Assembly: GCA_002310015.1 (NCBI GenBank)
Contig: DBYQ01000014.1
Span: 1-27,234 of the forward strand
DNA from: Bacteroidales bacterium UBA1182
GTDB lineage: Bacteria; Bacteroidota; Bacteroidia; Bacteroidales; Bacteroidaceae
DNA: 27,234 nucleotides
Direction of reading: 5' to 3'
A program made the translations under genes and the position numbers. Below the pieces are notes generated by a model. That model did not search any database. It was not told where the DNA came from and saw nothing but the letters and a program-made list of their open reading frames with translations. Below are positions 9,626 through 17,458 of the stretch, one piece after another (the first letter of the stretch is position 1; every line of letters begins with the position of its first letter).

Positions 9626-9645
9626 AATACTATAACGGAAAAACG

Positions 9646-9677
9646 TTTGCAAAATTACTTTTAATATAATAATAATG
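9646..9677 (+). promoter_or_regulatory. Candidate promoter of the glycosyltransferase operon
   Basis: TTTG (9646-9649), 20 nt, TAATAATG (9670-9677). The -33 part is perfect, but the -7 part deviates in the TTTG half. It overlaps the opposing flippase -7 element, so the two divergent promoters may compete. Confidence 0.35.
9650..9657 (-). promoter_or_regulatory. -7 element of the flippase promoter
   Basis: TAATTTTG on the minus strand is an exact TAnnTTTG match about 25 bp upstream of the GTG at 9625. No good -33 element is seen at 19-21 nt. It supports the shorter start of the flippase. Confidence 0.45.
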
Positions 9678-9718
9678 CATACTAACAATAAAAGCAGTTA
9701 CTGAACGTTTCAAAACTG

Positions 9719-10684
9719 ATGGAAAAGTTGTCTGTCATAATTCCGGTTTACAATTCTGATTCTACTCTTGAAAGATGCGTAAACAGTGTGTTGTCACAAA
9801 ATATGGACAACCTTGAAATCATTCTGGTTGATGACGGTTCAAAAGAGAGTTGCGCCAAGCTATGTGACCGACTGGCTGCCGGGCATTCCGGAATCAAAGT
9901 GATTCACCGTAACAACGGAGGTTTGAGCGCAGCAAGAAACACAGGAATTGAGGCCTCAACAGGAAAATGGCTGTCATTCATTGACAGCGATGATGAAATC
10001 ACCCCTGACACATTATCTGCAAATATGGAGTGGCTGGAATCAAATCCTGGCACCGATTTACTTGAGTTTCCCGTCAGCGTCCATTACGGTTCAGACGATT
10101 CTTATCTCTTATCATTCAAGCCCGAAACAGTAACCGGTGTAAATGTCTTTCCCCATTGGATTAAGAATGAGGGATATACCCACTGCTATGCATGGAACAA
10201 GATTTACAAACGCGAACTCTTTGACAACATAAGGTTTCCCCAAGGTGAAACATTTGAGGACGCAGCAGTGTGTCCGGGCATAATAAACCTCTGCAAATCT
10301 GTAAGATATTCCGATAAAGGATGTTATCTGTACTACAAATCCGCCGGAAGCATAACCCTAAGATATACATTCATGAATCAGGAACCCCTGTTCAGGAACA
10401 ATCTTAAACTTTTCAATATGATTACAGGGCAAGGCTTAGACGAATTTCTACGCATCCGTCTTTGGAATGTATGCCTGAACCTGCTCACAGACCTCTACCG
10501 TTGCAAGGATGCTGATACCCTATACCTCTCAGCAAATGCAAGAATCCTTAACAGCGCCAAGCCAGGACCATCCGCCACATTACGGAACCCGTTATCATTC
10601 AGACAGAAAATCAAGACCCTATCCGCATGGCTGATCGGAGTAAAGACCTTCTGTTATATTCTAGGCCTCAAGAAATACCCATGA
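9719..10684 (+). CDS. Glycosyltransferase family 2 (GT-A fold)
   Basis: 321 residues, cytosolic or peripherally membrane bound. It has a typical GT2 N-terminal domain: LSVIIPVYNSDSTLERCVNS, VDDGS (38-41 region, nucleotide-sugar binding), NNGGLSAARNTG (65-76) and the metal-binding SFIDSDDE (Asp89-Asp92). A later NEGYTHCYAWNKIYKRELF and FPQGETFEDA contain the likely catalytic-base region. It transfers a sugar from a nucleotide sugar to a growing glycan; donor and acceptor are unknown. Its stop overlaps the next start (ATGA, 10681-10684), so it is coupled to a second GT2. It is the first gene of a three-gene operon divergent from the flippase. Confidence 0.92.
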   Translation: MEKLSVIIPVYNSDSTLERCVNSVLSQNMDNLEIILVDDGSKESCAKLCDRLAAGHSGIKVIHRNNGGLSAARNTGIEASTGKWLSFIDSDDEITPDTLSANMEWLESNPGTDLLEFPVSVHYGSDDSYLLSFKPETVTGVNVFPHWIKNEGYTHCYAWNKIYKRELFDNIRFPQGETFEDAAVCPGIINLCKSVRYSDKGCYLYYKSAGSITLRYTFMNQEPLFRNNLKLFNMITGQGLDEFLRIRLWNVCLNLLTDLYRCKDADTLYLSANARILNSAKPGPSATLRNPLSFRQKIKTLSAWLIGVKTFCYILGLKKYP

Positions 10685-11661
10685 CAATATCAGTAGTCAT
10701 ACCATATTACAACCCTGACAGCAATCCTGAGACCGGGAGGCTGTTAATCAGAGCCGCCAGATCCGTCATAGACAATCTTGCAGGAGTCTGTGAATATGAA
10801 ATCATCATAGTCAATGACGGATCCCCTGCCGACCCTTCTATTGATTCACTTAAAGATGGGAACATCAGATATATAAGACGTGAGCATGGAATGTTGGGAG
10901 CCGCCAGGAACACAGGAGTTGACAATGCAACTGCCGATATTATTGCCTTTCTTGATGCAGACGACTTCTATCTTCCAGGTTCACTTGCCCCATGCATAAA
11001 GCACATGCAGGAACACGGAGCTGACCTCTTGGGATTCGGCATGAAACGTATCCCTGAAAATGAAACCGCACTCAAACCATCATTACAAGCACCGGTATTC
11101 AGCAAGCCTGTAACCGGCAACTGTTATATGAGTACGCACAATCTGCCAGGCAGTGCATGCCGCTATCTCATCCGTTCATCACTTATCAGGAACAACAACC
11201 TCCGTTTTATGGAGAACGCGTATATAGAGGATGAGGAGTTTACACCCAGGATGATGCATTTCTGCAGAAGCTACACAGAGACATCCTTTCCCGTATATGC
11301 CTACTGCATCCGCGGCGGTTCCATCATCACTGATTTGTCACAGCAGATGATTGACATGAAATCGGCAGACACCGTCAAGGCCATATCCAGTCTTATAATG
11401 TTCCGCAAAGAACACAGTTCAGAACCTATTGACGGACTTGACCGCAAAATCAGTTACCTGTCTATGGACCATATAAGGCGTACACTGCGCCGCAAAGACT
11501 GGCATAACGCAATCAAGGAGCAGACCGACATACTCAGCTCAATGGGATTATTCCCACTGGAATGTAAAGACGGCTCAATTGGATTCAAACTTTACTCTTT
11601 ACTCTCAAGATGCAGAGCGGGACTACTTTTGCTTCATCTTGCCGAAACTGTTTACAAATGA
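10681..11661 (+). CDS. Glycosyltransferase family 2 (GT-A fold), second copy
   Basis: 326 residues from the ATG at 10681. An open frame extends upstream to 10627, but that part lies inside the previous gene and lacks the family start, whereas MTISVVIPYYNPDS is the expected beginning. Motifs: IIIVNDGS (Asp46), REHGMLGAARNTGVDNA, DXD-type AFLDADDF (Asp92-Asp95), and ENAYIEDEEFTPRM as the probable acceptor/catalytic segment. It resembles the preceding GT2 in layout but is clearly diverged. It starts with an ATGA overlap and ends with an ATGA overlap with the next gene. It probably adds a different sugar of the same surface glycan (inference). Confidence 0.9.
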   Translation: MTISVVIPYYNPDSNPETGRLLIRAARSVIDNLAGVCEYEIIIVNDGSPADPSIDSLKDGNIRYIRREHGMLGAARNTGVDNATADIIAFLDADDFYLPGSLAPCIKHMQEHGADLLGFGMKRIPENETALKPSLQAPVFSKPVTGNCYMSTHNLPGSACRYLIRSSLIRNNNLRFMENAYIEDEEFTPRMMHFCRSYTETSFPVYAYCIRGGSIITDLSQQMIDMKSADTVKAISSLIMFRKEHSSEPIDGLDRKISYLSMDHIRRTLRRKDWHNAIKEQTDILSSMGLFPLECKDGSIGFKLYSLLSRCRAGLLLLHLAETVYK

Positions 11662-12779
11662 AAATACTACTGTTAGGTGAATACAGCAACGTACACAATA
11701 CGCTTGCTAAAGGACTGAGGGAACTTGGACACAAGGTCACCGTAGCCAGTGACGGCAATGGTTGGTTTGATTATCCGCGTGACATTGACCTTAAACGCGA
11801 CCTTTCACGCCCTTCCGGACGGTTTTCATATTTATGGAGACTTCTTAAAGCCATACCAAAGATGCGCGGCTATGACGTAGTACAGATCATAAACCCCATA
11901 TTCCTTGAACTCAAGGCTGAACACATCATGCCTTTCTACCGATATCTGCGCCGTCACAACGGAAAGATTGTGATGGGTTCTTTCGGTATAGATTATTATT
12001 GGGTCAGCGTCAATTCTGATATCAAGCCGTTAAGATATGGAGATTTCAACTTTGGAGACTCCATGCGTACAGACCCTGATGCACAGATATATCGCGATGA
12101 ATGGATAGGAACAGCCAAGGAAAAAGTCTGCAAGGAAATTGCTCTGGATTGTGACGGTATTGCCGCCGGTCTATACGAATACTGGGCCACCTACAATGAA
12201 GTTCACACCGTTTGTCCCGATGGACGGGAGATACGTGACAAAATGCGTTTCCTTCCATTACCCATCGTCATACCAGAAATATACCATACAACATATTACG
12301 GTGAGCCCATCAGGGTATTTATAGGAATAAGCCGCGGACGTTCAGCCTACAAGGGTACCGATATAATGCTCCGCGCTGCACAAAAAATCAAAGAGAAATA
12401 CCCTGAACGTATTGAACTGAAAATAGTAGAAGGGGTACCTTTTGACGAGTACCGTAAGATGATGGACGGCAGTGATGCCATTCTGGACCAGCTATATAGC
12501 TACACGCCGTCTATGAATTCCCTGCTCGCCATGTCAAAAGGAATAATTGACATAGGAGGCGGAGAGCCAGAAAACTATGAAATACTGAATGAGAAAGAAT
12601 TGCGTCCCATAATAAATGTTCTGCCGGATGAACAGAGCGTATTCAATGAACTGGAACAACTTATTCTTCATCAGGATCGCATACCGGAACTGAAACGCCA
12701 ATCAGTTGAATATGTAAAACGCCACCATGACTATATCAAGGTGGCCAGAGAATATGAAAGATTCTATCTGGAATTATAA
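11658..12779 (+). CDS. Glycosyltransferase, GT-B fold (family 4-like)
   Basis: 373 residues from the ATG at 11658; the open frame continues upstream to 11610, but only inside the previous gene. The N-terminal half starts MKILLLGEYSNVHNTLAKGL, the common GT-B beginning. The C-terminal half has IGISRGRSAYKGTDIMLRAA (donor-site Lys), IVEGVPFDEYRKMMDGSDAI and LDQLYSYTPSMNSLLAMSKG, where GT4 enzymes carry the E-X7-E region. It is retained as a GT, but the donor is not predictable. The gene is coupled to the upstream GT2 by ATGA. Its stop meets the stop of the converging plsC gene in the shared palindrome TTATAA (12774-12779). Confidence 0.85.
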   Translation: MKILLLGEYSNVHNTLAKGLRELGHKVTVASDGNGWFDYPRDIDLKRDLSRPSGRFSYLWRLLKAIPKMRGYDVVQIINPIFLELKAEHIMPFYRYLRRHNGKIVMGSFGIDYYWVSVNSDIKPLRYGDFNFGDSMRTDPDAQIYRDEWIGTAKEKVCKEIALDCDGIAAGLYEYWATYNEVHTVCPDGREIRDKMRFLPLPIVIPEIYHTTYYGEPIRVFIGISRGRSAYKGTDIMLRAAQKIKEKYPERIELKIVEGVPFDEYRKMMDGSDAILDQLYSYTPSMNSLLAMSKGIIDIGGGEPENYEILNEKELRPIINVLPDEQSVFNELEQLILHQDRIPELKRQSVEYVKRHHDYIKVAREYERFYLEL

Positions 12780-14093
12780 CACCCTTTCCGGAGCACGCCT
12801 CTTCTTAATCTTCCACCTTATATCTGATATGAAACGGCGAAAGAATATACCATAGTCATAGAGATACTTAAGTGAAGGCAGAGACAAAAGAAACAATACC
12901 GCAGCTATCTTCCAGTTGAATACAAGGAAAAAAAACAGAGCCCATATTATCAGCGCAGGGATAGCAAGAGCCACACGCACGCCATATCTTGCGGTATTAT
13001 AAAATGCATCATCCTTTACACCCCGGAGTACAAAAATGATGGGTATCCATTTGATTGACCCCACCAAACCGCAGAACAAATAATACGGAACTCCTAAAAG
13101 GGCAACCAGGAATTTCAGGAACAGTTTAATTCCGCCTGGTTCATTGGCTATGGAATAGACAGAGATTCCATTCTGAATTCTCCATAAACGCTGTTCGTCC
13201 ACCTTCTTGAACAGATCTCGAGCCTCATCAGGATTCTCCCCCCTTAGGGCCAATGCCTCAGCCACAGCATACTTGTCAACCGCCTGTATCCGGAGCAATC
13301 CCTTCAGTTTATCTCCTCCGGCCGATTCTATCCGGGCAAGTGTCTTACTGAAATAATCAGGATTATCGGCTTTAAGCTTGACATATTCCCAGATGGCATC
13401 ATAGTCCTCATCATCGGGAATATATACAATCTGTTCAGCAAGACTCGCGGTCAGGATCTCACGCAACTTGAGCAGCAGGACAGGTTCCGGCTCACTGCAG
13501 TTCTCCTTCATGAACTCAGTGATGTTGAGAGGCTTGCCGAAACGCACCAGGACAGTGTTGCGGAAACGGAAATAATCACCATACTCTATTCCTATGGGCT
13601 GGATATAGACAGGTTTCCCCTCAGGAGACTGCGCAATGGCCGACTCTGCAATATGGAATATGCCCTTGCTCAACTTAAGAAGTGAATGCTTGGGTCTGTG
13701 AGTTGCTTCAGGATATATTATAAAGGGAACTCCGTCCAAAATGACGTCAGTGGCCTGAGCAATTGATTCATTGTTATGCTTTACAGCATCAAAGCCATCC
13801 CTTATGCGGTATATCGGCATCACTTTCAGGAAAGTCAGCACCTTTCTGGCCCAACTCTTCTTAAAAATATCCGCCCTGGCTACAAACACCTTGCGTATGG
13901 TTGAAGATGACAGGATCACCATAGGATCCATCAGCGCATTCGTATGGTTTGCAGCCCATATTACGCTACCGTCAGACGGTATATTCTCCTGCCCCTCAAC
14001 CTGATATTTACGATAAGAGCTTTTGACAGACCAGTCAACAAAGAATTTCAAGAAAGTATAGAACCAACCTTTATCCTGTATGTGTTTACTCAT
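12774..14093 (-). CDS. PlsC-type glycerophospholipid acyltransferase with C-terminal membrane domain
   Basis: 439 residues. The acyltransferase domain (about 20-230) shows ANHTNALMDP (His50, Asp56) and IYPEATHRPKHS (129-133, the EGTRS-equivalent block). The His-Asp spacing is HX5D rather than HX4D, as in some glycerol-3-phosphate acyltransferases of the yeast Gpt2/Sct1 type. About residues 320-420 contain two to three hydrophobic helices (FLKFLVALLGVPYYLFCGLV, ALIIWALFFFLVFN). It probably acylates lysophosphatidate, glycerol-3-phosphate or another lysolipid at the inner membrane. Its start overlaps the BASS transporter stop by 4 bp, so the pair is translationally coupled. Confidence 0.88.
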   Translation of the reverse strand: MSKHIQDKGWFYTFLKFFVDWSVKSSYRKYQVEGQENIPSDGSVIWAANHTNALMDPMVILSSSTIRKVFVARADIFKKSWARKVLTFLKVMPIYRIRDGFDAVKHNNESIAQATDVILDGVPFIIYPEATHRPKHSLLKLSKGIFHIAESAIAQSPEGKPVYIQPIGIEYGDYFRFRNTVLVRFGKPLNITEFMKENCSEPEPVLLLKLREILTASLAEQIVYIPDDEDYDAIWEYVKLKADNPDYFSKTLARIESAGGDKLKGLLRIQAVDKYAVAEALALRGENPDEARDLFKKVDEQRLWRIQNGISVYSIANEPGGIKLFLKFLVALLGVPYYLFCGLVGSIKWIPIIFVLRGVKDDAFYNTARYGVRVALAIPALIIWALFFFLVFNWKIAAVLFLLSLPSLKYLYDYGIFFRRFISDIRWKIKKRRAPERVL

Positions 14094-15070
14094 TTCTTAC
14101 GCAAAAATTTTGAGAGGCCGGTAGTATCAAATGCAGAGAAACGGAATGCGGTAGCAAGCAACAATCCTGAAATGATATGCCAGACGCCCCACCATGCTGT
14201 CACAAACGCCATACCACCTTTGGCTATCTCAGGTGGAAATATTCCGGTATTGAACAGCAGTAAAAGTCCCAATCCCGAATTCTGGATTCCGGTTTCAAGC
14301 GTAACGGCACGACGGTCTTTCACCGGTGTTTTTCCCATAGAGGCTGCCGTATAACCTATGCCGAAACCTACCAGATTGTGGATAAAGACAATTATGAAAA
14401 TAAAACCTATATATTCTTTGAAAAGGATATAATTCTGTGACACCATCATTCCAACCACGCTCAGGAACACCACTATTGAGAGATATCGCATAATCTCCTT
14501 GAGTCGTGCCGATGCATTAGGCGCAAACTTTACCGTAATAAGCCCCAACAAGACCGGAATGCCTATAATGACTATTACCGTAAGCGCAATCTGTGTGGGC
14601 GGAACCTGCAGTGTACGCAACACATTTCCGGCTGAGGCATCCATATATTTGACGTATAAGCCGCCCCATATTGCATAGTTTATCGGTGTAAATATCGGAG
14701 CACCGAGCGTAGAAATAGTGCTCATCAGCACAGACAACTCAGCGTTTCCCTTTGCATAAGACGTCATGAAGTTTGACACAGCGCCGCCGGGGCATGAAGC
14801 CACCAGAATCAAGCCCATTGCCACCATCGGAGGCACAAGACTGTGAAACAGCATGCAAAGCAGGAATGTAACCAGCGGAAGCACCAGCCACTGGCAGACC
14901 AGACCGATGAATAAGGCACGCGGTCTGTTGAACACGCCACGGAAGAACTGAGGTTTGAGGCCCAGCGCTACACCATACATGACTACGGCCATAAACAGCA
15001 TCAGCATCCAGTTTCCTGTCCTGTTGAAGTTGATTGTAAGCGTATCCAATTGTTGCAGACTATCGTACAT
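14090..15070 (-). CDS. BASS-family transporter (bile acid:sodium symporter superfamily), copy 1
   Basis: 326 residues, about 10 membrane helices. The family signature CPGGAVSN (93-100) follows LILVAS, and the second signature RRAVTLETGIQNSGLGL places Glu259 at the expected Na+ site. These proteins move organic anions with sodium; the substrate here is unknown. Start: the open frame extends to a TTG at 15121, but a perfect promoter occupies 15110-15141, so the ATG at 15070 is used. It is the first gene of a two-gene operon with plsC. An N-terminal extension of about 20 residues precedes helix 1. Confidence 0.88.
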   Translation of the reverse strand: MYDSLQQLDTLTINFNRTGNWMLMLFMAVVMYGVALGLKPQFFRGVFNRPRALFIGLVCQWLVLPLVTFLLCMLFHSLVPPMVAMGLILVASCPGGAVSNFMTSYAKGNAELSVLMSTISTLGAPIFTPINYAIWGGLYVKYMDASAGNVLRTLQVPPTQIALTVIVIIGIPVLLGLITVKFAPNASARLKEIMRYLSIVVFLSVVGMMVSQNYILFKEYIGFIFIIVFIHNLVGFGIGYTAASMGKTPVKDRRAVTLETGIQNSGLGLLLLFNTGIFPPEIAKGGMAFVTAWWGVWHIISGLLLATAFRFSAFDTTGLSKFLRKK

Positions 15071-15109
15071 GTTCAGCTCATATCTGTTCCGTTTGGAACA
15101 AAATTGGGG

Positions 15110-15141
15110 CAAACTTAACAATTATCCTCCAAACAACCAAA
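15110..15141 (-). promoter_or_regulatory. Promoter of the BASS-plsC operon
   Basis: On the minus strand TTTG (15138-15141), exactly 20 nt, then TAAGTTTG (15110-15117): a full match to the Bacteroidetes consensus. It fixes the transporter start at 15070 rather than 15121. Confidence 0.8.
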
Positions 15142-15158
15142 ATCACGCGGATTGATTG

Positions 15159-15166
15159 TATCTTCG
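15159..15166 (+). promoter_or_regulatory. Possible -7 element of rlmH
   Basis: TATCTTCG differs from TAnnTTTG at one position and lies 24 bp before the rlmH ATG. No -33 element is evident, so this is tentative. Confidence 0.25.
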
Positions 15167-15190
15167 TGAAGTTAAACATATATAACAACA

Positions 15191-15667
15191 ATGAAGATTC
15201 TCCTTATCGTAGTCGGAAAAACTGACCAGCAATGGCTTACAGAGGGTATCAGCCAGTATGTTGACCGTCTCTCACACTACAGTCAGTTTGAGATGCAGGT
15301 CATTCCCGATATACGCAACACGCGCAGCATGGAGGCGCAGGTGCAGAAGGTGCGTGAAGGAGAACAAATATTGAAACTGCTGCAACCTTCTGATGATGTA
15401 TGGCTGCTTGATGACAAGGGGCGTGAGATGACATCGCCAGAGATGGCCCGATGGCTTGAAAAACGGATGGCGCAATCCACCAAACGCCTGGTATTCATTA
15501 TCGGAGGCCCTTACGGATTCTCGCCTGATGTCTATGACCGTGTTCCGGGCCGCCTGTCACTCTCACGCATGACATTCTCCCACCAGATGGTTCGACTTAT
15601 ATTCGTGGAGCAGCTTTACCGCGCTTTCAGCATCCTCAACAACCTTCCCTACCATCACGGGGACTGA
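15191..15667 (+). CDS. rlmH: 23S rRNA (pseudouridine1915-N3)-methyltransferase
   Basis: SPOUT-class methyltransferase that methylates pseudouridine 1915 in helix 69 of 23S rRNA using S-adenosylmethionine. At 158 residues it is close to the family length. Opening MKILLIVVGKT, central LLDDKGREMTSPEMA, SAM-knot motif FIIGGPYGFS (102-111), and the family tail LSLSRMTFSHQMVRLIFVEQ with LPYHH. It ends YHHGD, where the final Gly-Asp-stop is encoded by the first arm of a GGGG/CCCC palindrome (15659-15671), so the repeat supplies the stop codon. It is a single-gene unit converging on the cupin fusion gene. Confidence 0.97.
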   Translation: MKILLIVVGKTDQQWLTEGISQYVDRLSHYSQFEMQVIPDIRNTRSMEAQVQKVREGEQILKLLQPSDDVWLLDDKGREMTSPEMARWLEKRMAQSTKRLVFIIGGPYGFSPDVYDRVPGRLSLSRMTFSHQMVRLIFVEQLYRAFSILNNLPYHHGD

Positions 15668-15685
15668 CCCCTTTTGTCACCTGAT
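15659..15685. repeat. REP-like unit 1, overlapping the rlmH stop
   Basis: GGGG ACTGA CCCC (15659-15671) followed by TTTTGTCACCTGAT. The same order, with slight changes, follows the second unit (ACAGA loop, AATTGTCACGTGAT), so the two are direct repeats of about 27 nt including the tail. Confidence 0.6.
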
Positions 15686-15703
15686 ATAGTCTGCTTTTTT
15701 CAT

Positions 15704-15728
15704 ACAATTGGGGACAGACCCCAATTGT
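15704..15728. repeat. REP-like hairpin unit 2
   Basis: Perfect 10-bp arms ACAATTGGGG (15704-15713) and CCCCAATTGT (15719-15728) around loop ACAGA. It lies between converging genes and could end transcription in either direction, although no U-tract follows. Confidence 0.75.
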
Positions 15729-15742
15729 CACGTGATTAATTT

Positions 15743-15755
15743 AGCGATAATCGCT
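15743..15755. repeat. Small hairpin between REP-like units
   Basis: AGCGAT A ATCGCT, a 6-bp stem with a 1-nt centre, lies midway between the two inverted REP-like hairpins. The three hairpins together could form one branched structure. Confidence 0.5.
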
Positions 15756-15769
15756 TACTTTAGCATGTG

Positions 15770-15793
15770 CAATTGGGGTCTGTCCCCAATTGT
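15770..15793. repeat. REP-like hairpin unit 3 (inverted)
   Basis: Arms CAATTGGGG (15770-15778) and CCCCAATTG (15784-15792) around loop TCTGT, the reverse complement of the ACAGA loop of unit 2. Units 2 and 3 are thus head-to-head, as in BIME/REPIN pairs. Confidence 0.75.
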
Positions 15794-15815
15794 ACTAATT
15801 CTCAATTCTCAATTT

Positions 15816-17186
15816 TTAAAACAGTAGTTCATAAGTGTCATAAACCACCGCGCGGGCCCCAAACCCCTCCTTCTGAGAAATAAGCCCCTCATTAAGATTA
15901 CTCCCTCCCATAAGCGTGGATGTGCCGTAATCCATATAATGACGGGATTTGAATACATCATCCATCAGAGTGCTGAAAAGCATGTCAAGTGCACCCGATG
16001 CTCGTCCCTGGGCCGATGATGCTATATATTGCGTCTTGGCTACTGTTCCGGTATCATACACCAAAGTACCGGCCACTATCTCCTGACCGTCCTTTGCTAC
16101 AAAGAGTCTGATGTTTTCAGGGAATCGGCTCTGAAGCAGTCTGATCTCATCAAGAGTATGCACCGGATGTGATCCGTATTTTTCCTTAAGCAGTTCTGTC
16201 AGAATATTCCAGTAAACCTCAATGTCGCTGTCAAAGTTGCCCTCCACGATAGAGAGCCCGCTCTTGGTAGCTTTCTTGAACCCCCGTTTGCGCAGTGTGC
16301 TCAACGGAATACGCTTTGTAAGGTCCACTATGGAACTTATCTCACGTTTCTTGATGGTGGCGCCGTTCTGCGAGAGAGCATACAGGTCTTCATCGGCAGG
16401 TAATGAACTGTAGATTCTTGGTACAGGCTTATAAATCCATCTCACGGCGCCAAGATTCTTCTTCATCCAATCAATGGCACAGCGGAATACCTCCAGGGCA
16501 TTCTCAGCCGTAAAGTTCGCTCCGGTTATAAGACCACCATAAGTAAGCCCGCCATGTGACTGGACCGTGTTCTCATCCTTAAGCCAGTTTGCGGGCAACA
16601 GTGCCAACAGGGCACCTTTCTTATAGAACATCAGCGAGCAATCCGTAAAGCGGTCAGAGTGATAATCCATATATTCGCGATCAAACAGGAATGTGCCGTT
16701 CTTGGAACTCTTGACAAACCTGTTCCATATCTCGCGGTGAGCAGGTTCATATTGAACCGCAACCACATCATTTGTACTATATTCCGGATGGTCCAGAACA
16801 TAATCTTCAGTACGGAAGATATGCGATGTAAGCACCATGACCGATGAGTTAGGCGCAAAATCCCTCAACTCACACCAGATGCCCGGAGGTAGCAATATAC
16901 CTCTTGAGGCTGAATCCATCAGGATATCGGCCTTATCGGTTCCGTCATCAATCAACAAGCGGAAACTGCCTGTAACAGGTATCAGCACCTGAGAGCACTC
17001 AATGTGAGAATGTCCTCCGCGTGTCTTGTCACCAGGCATGCCGTACATCCAGAATACGCGCTCTATATGAAAAGGTATATGGTTTACGCTCTCAACGAAA
17101 GAGAGTGCCCCCCTGTCATCTTCAAACCTGGGGAAATCAATTATCCTGCAACCGTACGGCAGTTTGATATTGTTGTCCTGTGACAT
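15816..17186 (-). CDS. Fusion protein: WxcM-like cupin (sugar 3,4-ketoisomerase family) + FemAB/GNAT-type acyltransferase
   Basis: 456 residues. Residues about 8-137 are a WxcM/FdtA-like cupin: RIIDFPRFEDDRGALSFVES, then VFWMYGMPGDKTRGGHSHIE (signature RGxHxH, His59 and His61) and ILLPPGIWCELRDF. In the family such cupins isomerise dTDP-4-keto-6-deoxyglucose to the 3-keto form before amination. Residues about 145-456 look like a FemAB/GNAT acyltransferase (EIWNRFVKSSKNGTFLFDR, TLVYDTGTVAKTQYIASSAQ, MDYGTSTLMGGSNLNEGLIS). In several nucleotide-sugar pathways an isomerase and an acyltransferase are separate genes, so one chain may do both steps. No dedicated sugar-pathway genes (rmlAB, aminotransferase) are adjacent. 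Domain borders are by eye. Confidence 0.82.
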   Translation of the reverse strand: MSQDNNIKLPYGCRIIDFPRFEDDRGALSFVESVNHIPFHIERVFWMYGMPGDKTRGGHSHIECSQVLIPVTGSFRLLIDDGTDKADILMDSASRGILLPPGIWCELRDFAPNSSVMVLTSHIFRTEDYVLDHPEYSTNDVVAVQYEPAHREIWNRFVKSSKNGTFLFDREYMDYHSDRFTDCSLMFYKKGALLALLPANWLKDENTVQSHGGLTYGGLITGANFTAENALEVFRCAIDWMKKNLGAVRWIYKPVPRIYSSLPADEDLYALSQNGATIKKREISSIVDLTKRIPLSTLRKRGFKKATKSGLSIVEGNFDSDIEVYWNILTELLKEKYGSHPVHTLDEIRLLQSRFPENIRLFVAKDGQEIVAGTLVYDTGTVAKTQYIASSAQGRASGALDMLFSTLMDDVFKSRHYMDYGTSTLMGGSNLNEGLISQKEGFGARAVVYDTYELLF

Positions 17187-17276
17187 TATTCAAATAAAGA
17201 AACCGAACTTTTCTTTGGTAAAGATAACGATTTTTACGCGGCTTTGTTGTTTTTTGAAAAAATATCACTCCAAAAC

Positions 17277-17307
17277 TTGCAGAACTCAAATCTCCTCATT
17301 ACCTTTG
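17277..17307 (+). promoter_or_regulatory. Promoter of the tRNA operon
   Basis: TTG (17277-17279), 20 nt, TACCTTTG (17300-17307), a consensus match. Transcription would begin about 17313-17316, some 28 nt before tRNA-Ser. Confidence 0.75.
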
Positions 17308-17341
17308 TGCCCGCTTAAGGATTCCGGATAACGGTTCCCAG

Positions 17342-17428
17342 GGAAGTTTGGGTGAGTGGCTGAAACCAGCAGTTTGCTAAACTGCCGTACGGGTAACCGT
17401 ACCGGGGGTTCGAATCCCCCAGCTTCCG
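17342..17428 (+). tRNA. tRNA-Ser (anticodon GCU)
   Basis: 87 nt with a class II long variable arm. Acceptor GGAAGTT (17342-17348) pairs with AGCTTCC (17421-17427), discriminator G. Anticodon stem GCAGT/ACTGC around loop TTGCTAA reads AGC (and AGU) codons. The variable arm is CGTACGGGTAACCGTACC, and the T-arm has GGTTCGAATCC. CCA is not encoded. It is the first gene of a two-tRNA operon. Confidence 0.95.
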
Positions 17429-17458
17429 CCCCCTTAGGCAGACATAACGTAACCGCAT

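Noticed and set aside
10627..10680. Longer N terminus of the second GT2
   Set aside because: It lies within the preceding gene; the ATGA start at 10681 gives the family N terminus.
15071..15121. Longer N terminus of BASS transporter 1 from TTG at 15121
   Set aside because: The -7 promoter element lies inside this stretch, so it would not be transcribed.
15659..15793. CRISPR array
   Set aside because: The repeats are inverted and of unequal spacing, with no spacers of constant length and no cas genes.
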